A stretch of DNA of 64,000 nt from Streptomyces niphimycinicus (GCF_018883605.1 NZ_JAHLEM010000036.1:1-64000), one strand, 5' to 3'; shown: positions 21,192-29,666, counted from the first letter of the stretch. Program-made: numbers and translations. Notes: a model not told the origin generated them from the sequence alone.

Positions 21192-21231
21192 GCGCTCTCT
21201 CTTGGTTACCCGGAAACCGTAAGAGAGCGGC
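21192..21231 (-). promoter_or_regulatory. 40-bp dyad element upstream of the RidA-like gene
   Basis: This copy is strongly symmetric: CTCTCTT and AAGAGAG are the outer arms and GGTT/AACC the inner arms around ACCCGGA. It matches the element before the HxlR gene in 31 of 40 positions. Further GGTGACC and GGTAACC motifs follow at about 21256-21285 and may be extra half-sites. Confidence 0.6.
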
Positions 21232-21319
21232 CGCTGACATGGAAGAACGCACTTTTCGGTGACCAGGGAACCTTTTGGTAACCATGTAGCCGGGGGCCTC
21301 GCGCAGCCACCGTCCCGGT

Positions 21320-21343
21320 CAGAGGTTCAGAGGTTCAGAGGTT
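21320..21343. repeat. Three tandem copies of an 8-bp unit
   Basis: AGAGGTTC is repeated three times without spacing in the gap between the RidA-like promoter and the end of the secreted-protein gene. It looks like a small slippage repeat; no function can be inferred. Confidence 0.7.
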
Positions 21344-21370
21344 CAACGGGCAGGGGGGCGGGGCAGGGGG

Positions 21371-22801
21371 TCAGGGGTTCAGGGGGAAGCTGACCGACCG
21401 GGACTTCTTCCACTCGTCGTGCTCCAGGTCCTTGGCCTCGGTGCCGTCCCCGTACAGGTCGGCCGAGCCGCTGTCGGTGATGACCTGGGCGCGGGCGCCG
21501 GGCGCCGTGAGGTCGGGCACGTCCACCACGACCTCCCAGCCGCCCGGGTCGGCCGTCGGCAGGTCGAGCCGCTTGACCGGCTGGTGTCCGGGGACGCCGT
21601 CCCAGGAGTAGAGCGCGTACGGGGCGCTGTTGTCCTCGGCGGCCCAGGAGCCCGCCACGATCAGGTACTGGCCCTTGTCGTTGCGGCGGATGTCGCGCAC
21701 GCTCAGGCCGCCGAGGTCGAGGGTGATCGGATCGCCGAAGGTGGCGTGGGTGTCCTTGTCGCTGCCGGACCGGGCCAGTTCGTCGGCGTTGGTGACCGGG
21801 ACCAGCAGCGCCTTGCCGCCGTCGGCGGGCGGCACCAGCGGCGCCCGGAAGCCGATGTACGCGGTGGAGCCGGAGCCGGGCGCGAACTCCAGGCCCTCGA
21901 CGTTGAATCCGTCGATCTGCTTGGGCACCTGGCCGTCCGCGGTGCCCTTGGCGAAGCCGAGCCGGTCGCCGTTGGCCTTGTCCCAGTCCACCAGGTCCTC
22001 GCGCAGGCCCCGGTACGAGCCGTCGACCTCGAGCTCGGTGTCGGCGCCGGAACCGGAGACGGTGGTGGTGAAGAGGGTGAAGCGGTCCTCCTTCGGCTCG
22101 CCGTCCTTGTTGTTGCCCAGCGAGCCGGTCCAGTAGATGGTGTCGCCGACGCGGGCCGCGGCCTCGATGTCGATCTCCTTGTCGACACCGAGGTCGGAGC
22201 CGACGTCCCAGGTACGCACCGGCGCGCCGGACGTGTCACGGCGGTACAGGCGCAGGACGTTGGACTCGTCGTCGGCGACGACCATGTAGCCGTCGCCGAC
22301 GTCCACGGCGGCGGAGGAGTCGCTGGAGCCGGTCAGGTAGCGGGTGTCGGCGGCGTTGCCCACGGAGCCGGAGGCCGCGTAGTGCAGCGTGGTGGTGGCG
22401 CTCTTGCCGCCGAGGCCGTTCACCTTGAGGGTGAGGTCGGTGTAGCCCTTGCCGCGCGCCCGTACGGCCACCTCACGGGTGGCGCCGGTGCCGGTCACCG
22501 TGACGTCCCCGGTCCTGGCGACCGAGCCGTGGGTGGTGGCGGTCGCGGACACGGTGAGCGCGTCCGCGTCGGCGCCGCTCTGGCCGACCTTCACGGCCAC
22601 CGTCGGGTCGCCGGTGGCACCGACGGCGCCGGACAGATACGAGGTGGCCGGTTTGATGGTCGGCGTGCCGTAGTCCGCCTTCCCGGCCACCGCGGAGGCC
22701 GGGAGCGCGGACAGCGTCATGGCGCCGGCCACCAGCGCCAGCGCGGCGGCGTGGACGACCCGGCGGGTACGGCGCGGGGGAGCGGCATGGAACGGGACCA
22801 T
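21371..22801 (-). CDS. Secreted protein, probable beta-propeller, unknown function
   Basis: The 476-residue protein starts with a Sec-type signal peptide: an Arg-rich start (PRRTRR), a hydrophobic core (about residues 15-32) and a likely cut after ALPASA. The rest is Gly/Asp-rich with repeated strand-turn patterns such as DVGDGYMVVADDESNVLRLY, IEAAARVGDTIYWTGS and GLEFAPGSGSTAYIGF. These suggest a propeller-like fold as in DUF3616-type proteins. The upstream ATG at 22903 adds a non-signal-like stretch, so the ATG followed by VPFHAAPPRR is preferred. Substrate and role are unknown; it is presumably extracellular. It shares its strand with the sulfur transporter upstream, with 136 bases between them. 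Confidence 0.75.
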   Translation of the reverse strand: MVPFHAAPPRRTRRVVHAAALALVAGAMTLSALPASAVAGKADYGTPTIKPATSYLSGAVGATGDPTVAVKVGQSGADADALTVSATATTHGSVARTGDVTVTGTGATREVAVRARGKGYTDLTLKVNGLGGKSATTTLHYAASGSVGNAADTRYLTGSSDSSAAVDVGDGYMVVADDESNVLRLYRRDTSGAPVRTWDVGSDLGVDKEIDIEAAARVGDTIYWTGSLGNNKDGEPKEDRFTLFTTTVSGSGADTELEVDGSYRGLREDLVDWDKANGDRLGFAKGTADGQVPKQIDGFNVEGLEFAPGSGSTAYIGFRAPLVPPADGGKALLVPVTNADELARSGSDKDTHATFGDPITLDLGGLSVRDIRRNDKGQYLIVAGSWAAEDNSAPYALYSWDGVPGHQPVKRLDLPTADPGGWEVVVDVPDLTAPGARAQVITDSGSADLYGDGTEAKDLEHDEWKKSRSVSFPLNP

Positions 22802-22937
22802 CGTGAGCAACCCTTCGTCAGCGGCGGGGCCGGCCGGTGGACCGGCACACCGCCCTGACGATGGATCATTTACGTGGCGGATGCATGAACGACCCCCGAA
22901 CATAAGCCATTTCCGGCCAAGGAGGGGGCCGTCGCGG

Positions 22938-24218
22938 TCAGCAGACGCCGTCGCCCGGCTTCGGGTTCCCGAGCCCGAAGAGCGGCCGCAGCCTCAGCCC
23001 GGCCCAGGTGCCCAGGAGGGCGAAGCCGCCCCAGACCCAGCCGTGCAGGCTGCCGGAGGCGATGCCCGCGAGGTAGGCGCCGATGTTGCAGCCGCCCGCC
23101 AGCCGGGCGCCGATGCCCATCAGCACCCCGCCGAGCACCGCCGCGGTCGCCGTCCGCCACGGCACGCCGCGGTGCAGGGTCCAGGTGCCGCCGAGCGCCG
23201 CGGCGACGGCCGCGCCGATCATGATGCCGATGTCGGTGAGACTGGTCTTGTCGGCGAGCACCGGCCCGGCGAGCATCTCCTTGTTCCCGGGCTGCTGCCA
23301 CCAGCTCCAGCTCTCCGGGTGGCCGCCGAGCGCGCGCACCAGCTCCGAGCCCCACAGGCTGAAGGCACTGGTGACACCCCAGGCGCCGCCCGAGACGAGC
23401 AGCACCCCCGCGCCCAGTACGGCCAGCGCCAGGGCGCCGACCGCCAGCGGCCAGGAGCCGCGCGGGACACGGGCGGCGGCACCGCGCGCGGAGGGCACCG
23501 GACCGATAGGCGGCGGATTGCGGCGGGCCTGGACGCTGCGGCTGATCAAGGCGATGGCGGCGAGCACGACGATCGTCACCGCCCAGGAGCCGAACCAGCC
23601 GATATGGTCCGCCATGACCACCGGCTCCAGCGACGGCAGGTCCTTCCACAGGTCGAACTGCCAGGCGGCCAGGGTCGCACCAACGATGAAGCCGCCGAGC
23701 GTGAGCACGATCGACGACTGCCCCGAGCCGACCGCGAAGAGGGTGCCGGAGGCGCAGGCCCCACCGAGCTGCATGCCGACGGCGAAGACGAACGAGCCGA
23801 TCAGCAGCCCGAAGCCCAGCGGTCCGCCCGAGGGCGCCGGTACGGACCCGAACAGCCCGGTCTTGGTGCCGATGAGCAGGGCGAACAGCGTGGCCGTGGT
23901 GCCGAGCAGCAGAGTGTGGGCGCGCAGGCCGGTGCCGTTGCCGACGGCGACCAACTGCCGCCAGGCGGAGGTGAAGCCGAAGCGGGAGTGGAAGAGGGCG
24001 ATTCCCAGGGCGAGGCCGAGCAGCAGCAGAACGCCGGGCTTGGCCCCGTGGGCGGACCACACATAAGCGGTCAGTGCCGCGCCGAGCAGCCCGGACACGG
24101 CGAGCGGCACCCGGCGCACCGGCGGCGCGGCGGGCGCCTCCGGCCGGGGCACGGAGGTGGGTGCGGGGGACAGCAGTGCGGCGGTCTTCGCTGCCTCGGC
24201 GGGCGGGGCGGTGGTCAC
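22938..24218 (-). CDS. YeeE/YedE (TsuA-type) sulfur-compound transporter
   Basis: The 426-residue protein has about ten hydrophobic membrane segments and the paired YeeE/YedE signatures. The first half has GGACASGTL (Cys155) and the second GARLAGGCNIGAYLAG (Cys377). In the bacterial thiosulfate channel TsuA, conserved cysteines in these repeats relay thiosulfate across the membrane by transient S-S-S interactions, so import of thiosulfate or another reduced sulfur anion is the best guess. The last residue is also cysteine (Cys426). The start is a GTG with GGAG nine bases upstream. A 27-codon ORF with three Cys codons precedes it on the same strand, which suggests sulfur-responsive control. 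Confidence 0.85.
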   Translation of the reverse strand: MTTAPPAEAAKTAALLSPAPTSVPRPEAPAAPPVRRVPLAVSGLLGAALTAYVWSAHGAKPGVLLLLGLALGIALFHSRFGFTSAWRQLVAVGNGTGLRAHTLLLGTTATLFALLIGTKTGLFGSVPAPSGGPLGFGLLIGSFVFAVGMQLGGACASGTLFAVGSGQSSIVLTLGGFIVGATLAAWQFDLWKDLPSLEPVVMADHIGWFGSWAVTIVVLAAIALISRSVQARRNPPPIGPVPSARGAAARVPRGSWPLAVGALALAVLGAGVLLVSGGAWGVTSAFSLWGSELVRALGGHPESWSWWQQPGNKEMLAGPVLADKTSLTDIGIMIGAAVAAALGGTWTLHRGVPWRTATAAVLGGVLMGIGARLAGGCNIGAYLAGIASGSLHGWVWGGFALLGTWAGLRLRPLFGLGNPKPGDGVC

Positions 24219-24329
24219 GTGCGGACTCCGGAGACGTTCGAAAGGGGGCCATCACGCTGGGCGGGAGGCCCGGCCGGGCGGCGCGGCGCCGGGCGGCGGC
24301 GCGCGGTGGGGAAACCGGCTGGTTCCGGC

Positions 24330-24413
24330 TCAGTGGCGACAGAGGCCGTCGTCGACGCACCACGCCGAGTTCGCGAACAGCGCGAGACACAGCGGGCGGG
24401 CGGGTGCGGACAT
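24330..24413 (-). CDS. 27-residue cysteine-containing leader peptide upstream of the sulfur transporter
   Basis: On the minus strand an ATG (24413) opens a 27-codon ORF ending in TGA (24330). The peptide has a hydrophobic stretch (LCLALFANSAW) and cysteines at 9, 19 and 25, and it ends in CRH. It lies 111 bases before the GTG of the YeeE/TsuA gene, in the same direction. There is no Shine-Dalgarno sequence, but a TATCCT -10-like hexamer ends seven bases before the ATG, so it is probably a leaderless first cistron. Short Cys-containing uORFs that sense cysteine supply are known upstream of actinobacterial sulfur genes; assigning this ORF to that class is inference from position and composition. 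Confidence 0.65.
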   Translation of the reverse strand: MSAPARPLCLALFANSAWCVDDGLCRH

Positions 24414-24450
24414 GGAAACGAGGATATGGTCCGGATTTCAAAAACTGGAC
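24414..24450 (-). promoter_or_regulatory. Probable promoter of the leader peptide / sulfur transporter
   Basis: Read on the minus strand, TATCCT (24421-24426) forms a plausible -10 ending seven bases before the leader ATG. The -35 is weak (TCCAGT at about 17 bases' spacing). The expected transcription start coincides with the leader ATG. Confidence 0.4.
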
Positions 24451-24502
24451 CCCGATCTCACCATGTGATCTGTGGGGTCAGCCACAGACGGCTCCCGGAC
24501 GG

Positions 24503-25090
24503 TCAGTGCCCGGCCGGTGCCAGATGCGCGCGCTCTCCCTGCGCGCCGAACAGGGTGAGCACCTCCGCGGGCCGGCGCTCGGCACTGCCGATCCAGTGCG
24601 GTATGCGGGTGTCGAACTCCGCCGCCTCCCCGGCTCCGAGCCGGAACTCCCGCTCGCCGAGCACAAATCTGACGTGCCCGTCGAGGACGTAGAACCACTC
24701 ATATCCCTCGTGGGTCTGGAGCTTCATCGTGGGTGACCGGTCGGCGGGCGGATAGATCACCTTGTACGCCTGGATGCCGCCGGCCCGCTTGGTCAGCGGC
24801 ACCAGCACCAGCCCGGATCGCCGCACCGGCCGCAAGTGGATACGCGGGTCGCCGGTGGGCGGCGCCGCGACGAGATCGTCGAGCGGGACGCCGTGCGCCC
24901 GGGCCAGCGGCAGCAACTGCTCCAGCGTGGGGCGGAGCTTGCCGTTCTCGAGCCGGGACAGGGTGCTCGCCGTGAGGCCGGTCTCCTTCGCGAGCGCCGC
25001 CAGCGTGGCACTTCGCGCCCGGCGCAGGGCGCGCAGCCGCGGCCCCACTCCGGCCAGCACATCTTCCGCGGGGTTGTCCAGGTTGTCCAT
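24503..25090 (-). CDS. XRE-family regulator with C-terminal cupin domain
   Basis: The 195-residue protein has a lambda-repressor-like helix-turn-helix at about residues 20-55 (LAALAKETGLTASTLSRLEN) and a cupin_2 barrel at about 115-190 (HEGYEWFYVLDGHVRFVLGE, then EFDTRIPHWIG). Regulators of this layout bind small molecules in the cupin. The start is the ATG followed by DNLDN; extending upstream adds an arginine-rich stretch unlike the family. It is divergent from a methyltransferase gene with 133 bases between them, so that gene is the likely target. Confidence 0.9.
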   Translation of the reverse strand: MDNLDNPAEDVLAGVGPRLRALRRARSATLAALAKETGLTASTLSRLENGKLRPTLEQLLPLARAHGVPLDDLVAAPPTGDPRIHLRPVRRSGLVLVPLTKRAGGIQAYKVIYPPADRSPTMKLQTHEGYEWFYVLDGHVRFVLGEREFRLGAGEAAEFDTRIPHWIGSAERRPAEVLTLFGAQGERAHLAPAGH

Positions 25091-25223
25091 GGCCCCATGA
25101 TGCGGATCCGCAATTTTTCTTGCAAGAGCGAAATGGCGGCGCCGAGGCTGTCGGTACATCACCGGCGTCGAAGGCGCGTATCCGATCACGCTCGGCACGC
25201 CGGCCGACCAAGGGGCGACTCAG

Positions 25224-25913
25224 ATGGATGCCACGCAAGGCCGACGACACACCGCCGACGCCGGGGGGCAGGGCACGGCGGACGCGGACGCCGAGCAGTT
25301 CTGGGAGCGGCACTACGGCACCCGGCGCGCCTGGGACGCACATGTCAACCCGCTGCTCGCCGAGACCGCCGCACCGCTGTGCCCCGGCGTCGCCCTGGAT
25401 CTGGGCTGCGGTCCCGGCGGCGACACCATCTGGCTGGCCCAGCAGGGCTGGCATGTCACCGCCGTGGACATCTCCACCACGGCCGTCGAACGGGTGCGGG
25501 ATCGCGCCCGCGATCTCGGCATCGCGGGCCGGGTCGTCACCGAACAGCACGATCTGGCAAGCAGCTTCCCGGCCGGCCAGTTCGATCTGGTCTCCGCCCA
25601 GTACTTCCACACCCCGTTCGCGTTCCCCCGCGGCCGAGTCCTGCGCACCGCCGCACATGCGCTGCGCCCCGACGGTCTGCTGCTGATCGTCGACCACGGC
25701 TCCACCGCCCCCTGGTCGTGGAACCAGGACCCCGACATCCACTACCCCACGCCCACCGAGATCGCCGCCGAGCTCGATCTCGACCCCGAGCACTGGTCCG
25801 TGCTGCGCGCCGAGATGCCCGGCCGCCAGGCCACCGGACCCGCCGGTGAGACCGCCACCGTCATCGACAACGTCCTGCTCGTCCAGCGGCGCGACCGCTC
25901 GATGGCCGCCTGA
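25224..25913 (+). CDS. Class I SAM-dependent methyltransferase
   Basis: The 229-residue protein has the SAM-binding motif I ALDLGCGPGGD (57-67) and the motif II acid in VTAVDIS, typical of small-molecule methyltransferases of the UbiE/tellurite-resistance type. The first 25 residues are unstructured and Ala/Gly-rich. The acceptor is unknown. It is transcribed away from the XRE-cupin gene and followed 34 bases later by a DinB-like gene, probably in the same transcript. Confidence 0.88.
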   Translation: MDATQGRRHTADAGGQGTADADAEQFWERHYGTRRAWDAHVNPLLAETAAPLCPGVALDLGCGPGGDTIWLAQQGWHVTAVDISTTAVERVRDRARDLGIAGRVVTEQHDLASSFPAGQFDLVSAQYFHTPFAFPRGRVLRTAAHALRPDGLLLIVDHGSTAPWSWNQDPDIHYPTPTEIAAELDLDPEHWSVLRAEMPGRQATGPAGETATVIDNVLLVQRRDRSMAA

Positions 25914-25947
25914 ACCGACCGACTTCACGACGCAGGGGAGTGACCCG

Positions 25948-26457
25948 ATGCAAGGAAACAGTGTCCAGCGATCCCGGACCCGGGCGAGGGAAACCGGCCC
26001 TCCGGCGACCGGCCCCGATGAGAAGGCCACCCTGCGGGGCTTCCTGGACTATCTGCGGAACTCGGTCGCGGACAAGGTCGCGGGCGCACCGGAACCGCAG
26101 GTCCGGACGCGCCAAGTGCCCTCGGGCACCAGCCTTCTCGGACTGCTCAGGCATCTGGCGTTCGTCGAGCGGTTCTACTTCCTCGGTGAGGACGCGGGCG
26201 ACTGGCCCGCGACCATGCGGCCGTCCGCGCAGGACACCGTAGACGGCGTGCTCGCCGACTACCGCGAGACCGTCGAGCGGGCCAATCGGGTCATCGACGC
26301 CTGCCCCGATCTGGCACTTCCCGCTCCGCGAGCCCCGCGCCGGGGTTCGGCACCGTCGATGCGCTGGGTCCTGGTGCACATGATCGAGGAGACCGGCCGG
26401 CACGCGGGCCACGCCGATATCCTCCGTGAGCGGATCGACGGATCCACCGGCCGCTGA
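25948..26457 (+). CDS. DinB-like (DUF664) four-helix protein
   Basis: The 169-residue protein starts at an ATG with CAGGGGAG nine bases upstream. It has the DinB/DUF664 pattern: helices carrying metal-type histidines in LLRHLAFVERFYF and HMIEETGRHAGHADILRE. Members of this superfamily include mycothiol- or bacillithiol-dependent transferases; many have no known role. It follows the methyltransferase by 34 bases and probably shares its regulation. Confidence 0.88.
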   Translation: MQGNSVQRSRTRARETGPPATGPDEKATLRGFLDYLRNSVADKVAGAPEPQVRTRQVPSGTSLLGLLRHLAFVERFYFLGEDAGDWPATMRPSAQDTVDGVLADYRETVERANRVIDACPDLALPAPRAPRRGSAPSMRWVLVHMIEETGRHAGHADILRERIDGSTGR

Positions 26458-26486
26458 CACCGGCTACCGAGCGGGCGGCGCCGCGG

Positions 26487-27248
26487 TCAGCCGTCGTCGC
26501 CCCGCTCGGCGGCATCCGCGAGGCCGACGTACATCGAGTGGTGGAGCTCCGCGACATGGTCCCGGAGCAGACCGGCCGCCACGGCGGCGTCCTGTGCGCC
26601 GAGCGCGGCCCGGATGGCCTTGTGCTGCTCGTTGCTGCTGCGGAGATAGCCCATCGGGTACGGCAGGAAGTACGCGTACAGCTCCCCGGTGACCCGCTGG
26701 TACATCCCCAGGGCGGCGGCCGGCCCGGCGCCCTCGGCGAGGGCCAGATGGAACCGCTGGTCGCTGGCGTGGAACTCGGCCCAGCTCTCGGCCGCGTCCA
26801 TCTCCCGGATGCACTGATCGAGCCGGTCGAGCCCGTCCCGGTCGAGCCGCTCGGCGGCCAGATGGGCGAAACCGGCCTCCAGCACGATGCGCTCGTCGAT
26901 CAGCCGGTGGACCCGTTCGCTGTCCTCCCGGTACGCGGCGACCTGCGCCACGGTGCGGCGGCGGGGCCGCTCCGCGATGAAGGTGCCGCCCGTGCGTCCC
27001 GGGCGCCGCTCGACCACGCCTTCGCGCTCCAGGGTGCCGAAGGCCCGGCGGACGGTGATCTCGCCGACCCCGAGCGCCGCCGCCGTGGCCTGGACATTGG
27101 GCAGCCGCTCACCGGGCGCCAGCAGGCCCAGGTCGACCGCCAGGGAGATCCGGGCCCGAACGGTGTCGACGGCGCTGGTGCGGCGGATCGCGGCGAGGGC
27201 GCTGCTGGTCAGGGCGCTCGGTGCGCCGGACGGTTCCTGGATCGCCAT
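26487..27248 (-). CDS. GntR/FadR-family regulator (FCD domain)
   Basis: The 253-residue protein has an N-terminal GntR winged helix (about 25-90, including NVQATAAALGVGEITVRRAF and GVVERRPGRTGGTFI) and a helical FCD effector domain with metal-type residues (FHASDQRFHLALAE, HKAIRAAL, RDHVAELHH). It is divergent from the amidase/permease operon with 151 bases between the starts. It probably controls that operon in response to its substrate or product. Confidence 0.92.
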   Translation of the reverse strand: MAIQEPSGAPSALTSSALAAIRRTSAVDTVRARISLAVDLGLLAPGERLPNVQATAAALGVGEITVRRAFGTLEREGVVERRPGRTGGTFIAERPRRRTVAQVAAYREDSERVHRLIDERIVLEAGFAHLAAERLDRDGLDRLDQCIREMDAAESWAEFHASDQRFHLALAEGAGPAAALGMYQRVTGELYAYFLPYPMGYLRSSNEQHKAIRAALGAQDAAVAAGLLRDHVAELHHSMYVGLADAAERGDDG

Positions 27249-27399
27249 GCCCTCAGGGTAGGGGGCTCGGGGCCGCCCCAGGGCCTTCGGACGGGGGCCG
27301 CCGCTTTGCGGAACCGTGACCTCCAGGGGTTTACCTGATCAAAGTGAGCATGTTTTCATGGCTCGCATTCACCCCTGGACGCCCACTCCAAAGGCACTG

Positions 27400-28203
27400 A
27401 TGAAGATCTCCGGACTACAGACGGCGGGGACGCCCGGCGACGTCGACGCCAATCTCCATGAACTGGACGCGGCGTGCCGCCGGGCCCGTGCCGAAGGCGC
27501 CGAACTGCTGATCACCACCGAGCTGTTCGTCACCGGTTACGACATCGGGGATGCCGTCCGGGACCTGGCCCGCACCGACCTGCTGTCACCGGCCCGGGAA
27601 ATCGCCGCCTCCCATGGCATCGCGCTCGTCCTCGGAGCGCCCGAACACGACGTCGGTGCCTGCTACAACAGCGCCTTCTTCATCGACCCGGCCGGAGCGG
27701 TCCTCGGCCGGCACCGCAAGAACCATCTCTTCGGCGAACTCGACCGCAGGTACTTCACCCCGGGCGACCTGCCCGCGCCCGTCATCGACTACGCGGGCGT
27801 CCGGATCGCCATGCTCATCTGCTACGACGTGGAGTTCCCCGAGAACGTGCGGGCCGCCGCCCTCGCCGGCGCCGACCTCGTCGCGGTCCCGACCGCCCAG
27901 ATGCAACCGTACGAGTTCATCGCCGAGCACCTGCTGAGGGTGCGCGCCTGGGAAAACCAGATCTACATCGCCTACGTCAACCATGACGGCGACGAGGGTT
28001 CACTGCGCTACGTCGGCCGCAGCTCCATCGTGAGCCCGTCGGCGACCGTGCTGGACAGCGTCGAACACGGCAACCGGCTGCTCTTCGCGACCGTGGACCC
28101 GCACACGGTCCGGCAAGCGCGCAAGGCCAACCCGTATCTGACCGACCTCCGGCCAGACCTCTTCACCCCGTCCGCCCGCGCCACCAAGGACCCGTCATGC
28201 TGA
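27400..28203 (+). CDS. Nitrilase-superfamily carbon-nitrogen hydrolase (amidase)
   Basis: The 267-residue protein has the nitrilase Glu-Lys-Cys triad: Glu41 (LLITTELF), Lys107 (GRHRKNHLF) and Cys141 (LICYDVEFPE). It hydrolyses an amide or N-carbamoyl compound to the acid and an amine or ammonia, presumably in the cytoplasm. The ATG followed by KISGLQTAG is chosen because it gives the usual family N-terminus and has AAAGG five bases upstream; ATG 27358 and GTG 27316 would only add non-conserved residues. It overlaps the downstream permease by seven bases. Omega-amide or 4-guanidinobutyramide type substrates fit this group, but the exact substrate is not readable. Confidence 0.9.
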   Translation: MKISGLQTAGTPGDVDANLHELDAACRRARAEGAELLITTELFVTGYDIGDAVRDLARTDLLSPAREIAASHGIALVLGAPEHDVGACYNSAFFIDPAGAVLGRHRKNHLFGELDRRYFTPGDLPAPVIDYAGVRIAMLICYDVEFPENVRAAALAGADLVAVPTAQMQPYEFIAEHLLRVRAWENQIYIAYVNHDGDEGSLRYVGRSSIVSPSATVLDSVEHGNRLLFATVDPHTVRQARKANPYLTDLRPDLFTPSARATKDPSC

Positions 28204-29633
28204 CCGACTCCGACGCGCACGCGTCCACCCGGCAACCGGCACACGCGAATCTGTCCGGGCGGCTCGGCACCGGTGCCATCGTCTTCATGGTGATCGCCGC
28301 CGCCGCGCCCCTGACGGTGGTCGGCGGCAATGTCCCGCTCGCCATCGCGGGCGGCCCCGGCGCCGGAGCCCCCGTGGGCTTCGCCCTCGCCTCGCTGGTC
28401 CTGCTGGTGTTCGCGGTCGGCTTCGTCACCATGACGCCCCACGTTCCGCAGGCCGGCGCCTTCTACGCCTACGCCACCCGCGGCCTGGGGGACCGCGCCG
28501 GAGTGGGCACGGCCGCCGTCGCGCTCGTCGCGTACACGGCGATCCAGGTCGGCGTCTACGGCTATCTGGGCTGGGCCGTCAACGATGTCCTGCACACCTT
28601 CGGCGGACCCACCCTGCCCTGGTGGGTGTGGGCGCTCGCGGCCCTGGGCGTCGTGGCCCTCCTCGGCTACCGCCATATCGACCTCAGCTCCAAGGTGCTC
28701 GGTGTCGCACTCGTCCTGGAGATCGTGGTGGTCCTCGTCCTGGACGCGGGAATCTTCGCCCGGGGCGGCGCCCACGGTGTCAATGTCGAGTCGTTCACCC
28801 CGCATGCGGCGTTCTCCGGACCGCTGGGCGTGGCCGTGCTGTTCGCGATCACCGGATTCATCGGTTTCGAGGCCACCGCCGTCTTCCGGGACGAGGCCCG
28901 TGACCCGGAGCGGACCATCCCCCGGGCCACCTATCTCGCCGTCCTGATCATCGGCGGCTTCTACACGCTCTCCTGCTGGGCGCTGGTCCTGGCGGCGGGC
29001 ACCGACGACGCCCCGGCCGTGGCCCAGAAGACCGTGGACAGCCAGGGCAACATGCTCATGGACACCGCCCAGACCTACGTCGGCACCGCGCTGCGGGACG
29101 TCATGCAGGTGCTGCTGCTCAGCAGCCTCTTCGCCTGCGTGCTGTCCTTCCACAACGTCATCGCCCGCTACACCTTCACCCTCGCCCGCCAGGACCTCCT
29201 CCCCGCACGGCTGGGCGTCGTCCACCCGCGCCACCACTCGCCGTCGGTCTCCTCGGTCCTCCAGACCGTCACCGCGCTGGTCCTGGTCGTCGCCTGCGCC
29301 GTCATCGGACTCGATCCGCTGGTGGGTGTCTTCGGCTCCATGGCGGGGCTGGCGACGGTGGGCATGATCCTGCTCATGCTCATCACCTCCGTCGCCGTGG
29401 TCGCCTTCTTCGCGCGCAACGCCCAGCTCGCCGCGGGCAGGCCCTGGCAGACCCGGATCGCCCCGCTGCTGGCCGTGGCCGGACTGCTGACCGCGCTATG
29501 GCTGGTGTTCTCCAACTTCACCCTCGTCACCGGTGGTGGCGTGGGCGTGAGCATCGTCCTCGGCGTCATCCCCTTCCTCGCGCTCATCGCCGGCCTGGCC
29601 CGAGGGGCTCACGGCGTGCGGGGGCGTGGGTGA
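28197..29633 (+). CDS. APC-superfamily amino acid/amine permease
   Basis: The 478-residue protein has about 12 hydrophobic segments, the APC N-terminal pattern (GTGAIVFMVIAAAAPLTVVGGNVP) and the mid-protein GFIGFEATAVFRDEARDPERTIPRA motif. It would import an amino acid or amine. It starts inside the end of the amidase gene (ATGCTGA overlap), so uptake and hydrolysis are translationally coupled. The pair, under a GntR-FCD regulator, looks like a compact route for using an amide- or amine-containing nitrogen source. Confidence 0.92.
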   Translation: MLTDSDAHASTRQPAHANLSGRLGTGAIVFMVIAAAAPLTVVGGNVPLAIAGGPGAGAPVGFALASLVLLVFAVGFVTMTPHVPQAGAFYAYATRGLGDRAGVGTAAVALVAYTAIQVGVYGYLGWAVNDVLHTFGGPTLPWWVWALAALGVVALLGYRHIDLSSKVLGVALVLEIVVVLVLDAGIFARGGAHGVNVESFTPHAAFSGPLGVAVLFAITGFIGFEATAVFRDEARDPERTIPRATYLAVLIIGGFYTLSCWALVLAAGTDDAPAVAQKTVDSQGNMLMDTAQTYVGTALRDVMQVLLLSSLFACVLSFHNVIARYTFTLARQDLLPARLGVVHPRHHSPSVSSVLQTVTALVLVVACAVIGLDPLVGVFGSMAGLATVGMILLMLITSVAVVAFFARNAQLAAGRPWQTRIAPLLAVAGLLTALWLVFSNFTLVTGGGVGVSIVLGVIPFLALIAGLARGAHGVRGRG

Positions 29634-29666
29634 GACCCGGACTCCGCGGCCGTCTGTGAGACGCGG

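Noticed and set aside
22719-24692. A 657-codon plus-strand frame across the sulfur transporter
   Set aside because: It is a Gly/Arg/Gln-rich shadow of the minus-strand membrane protein, without recognisable domains.
27400-28203. Nitrilase-family gene as part of a guanidinobutyryl starter pathway for the PKS
   Set aside because: No arginine monooxygenase is present, the gene is coupled to a permease and a GntR regulator 9 kb away, and the starter is unknown. It is kept only as a weak possibility in the findings.
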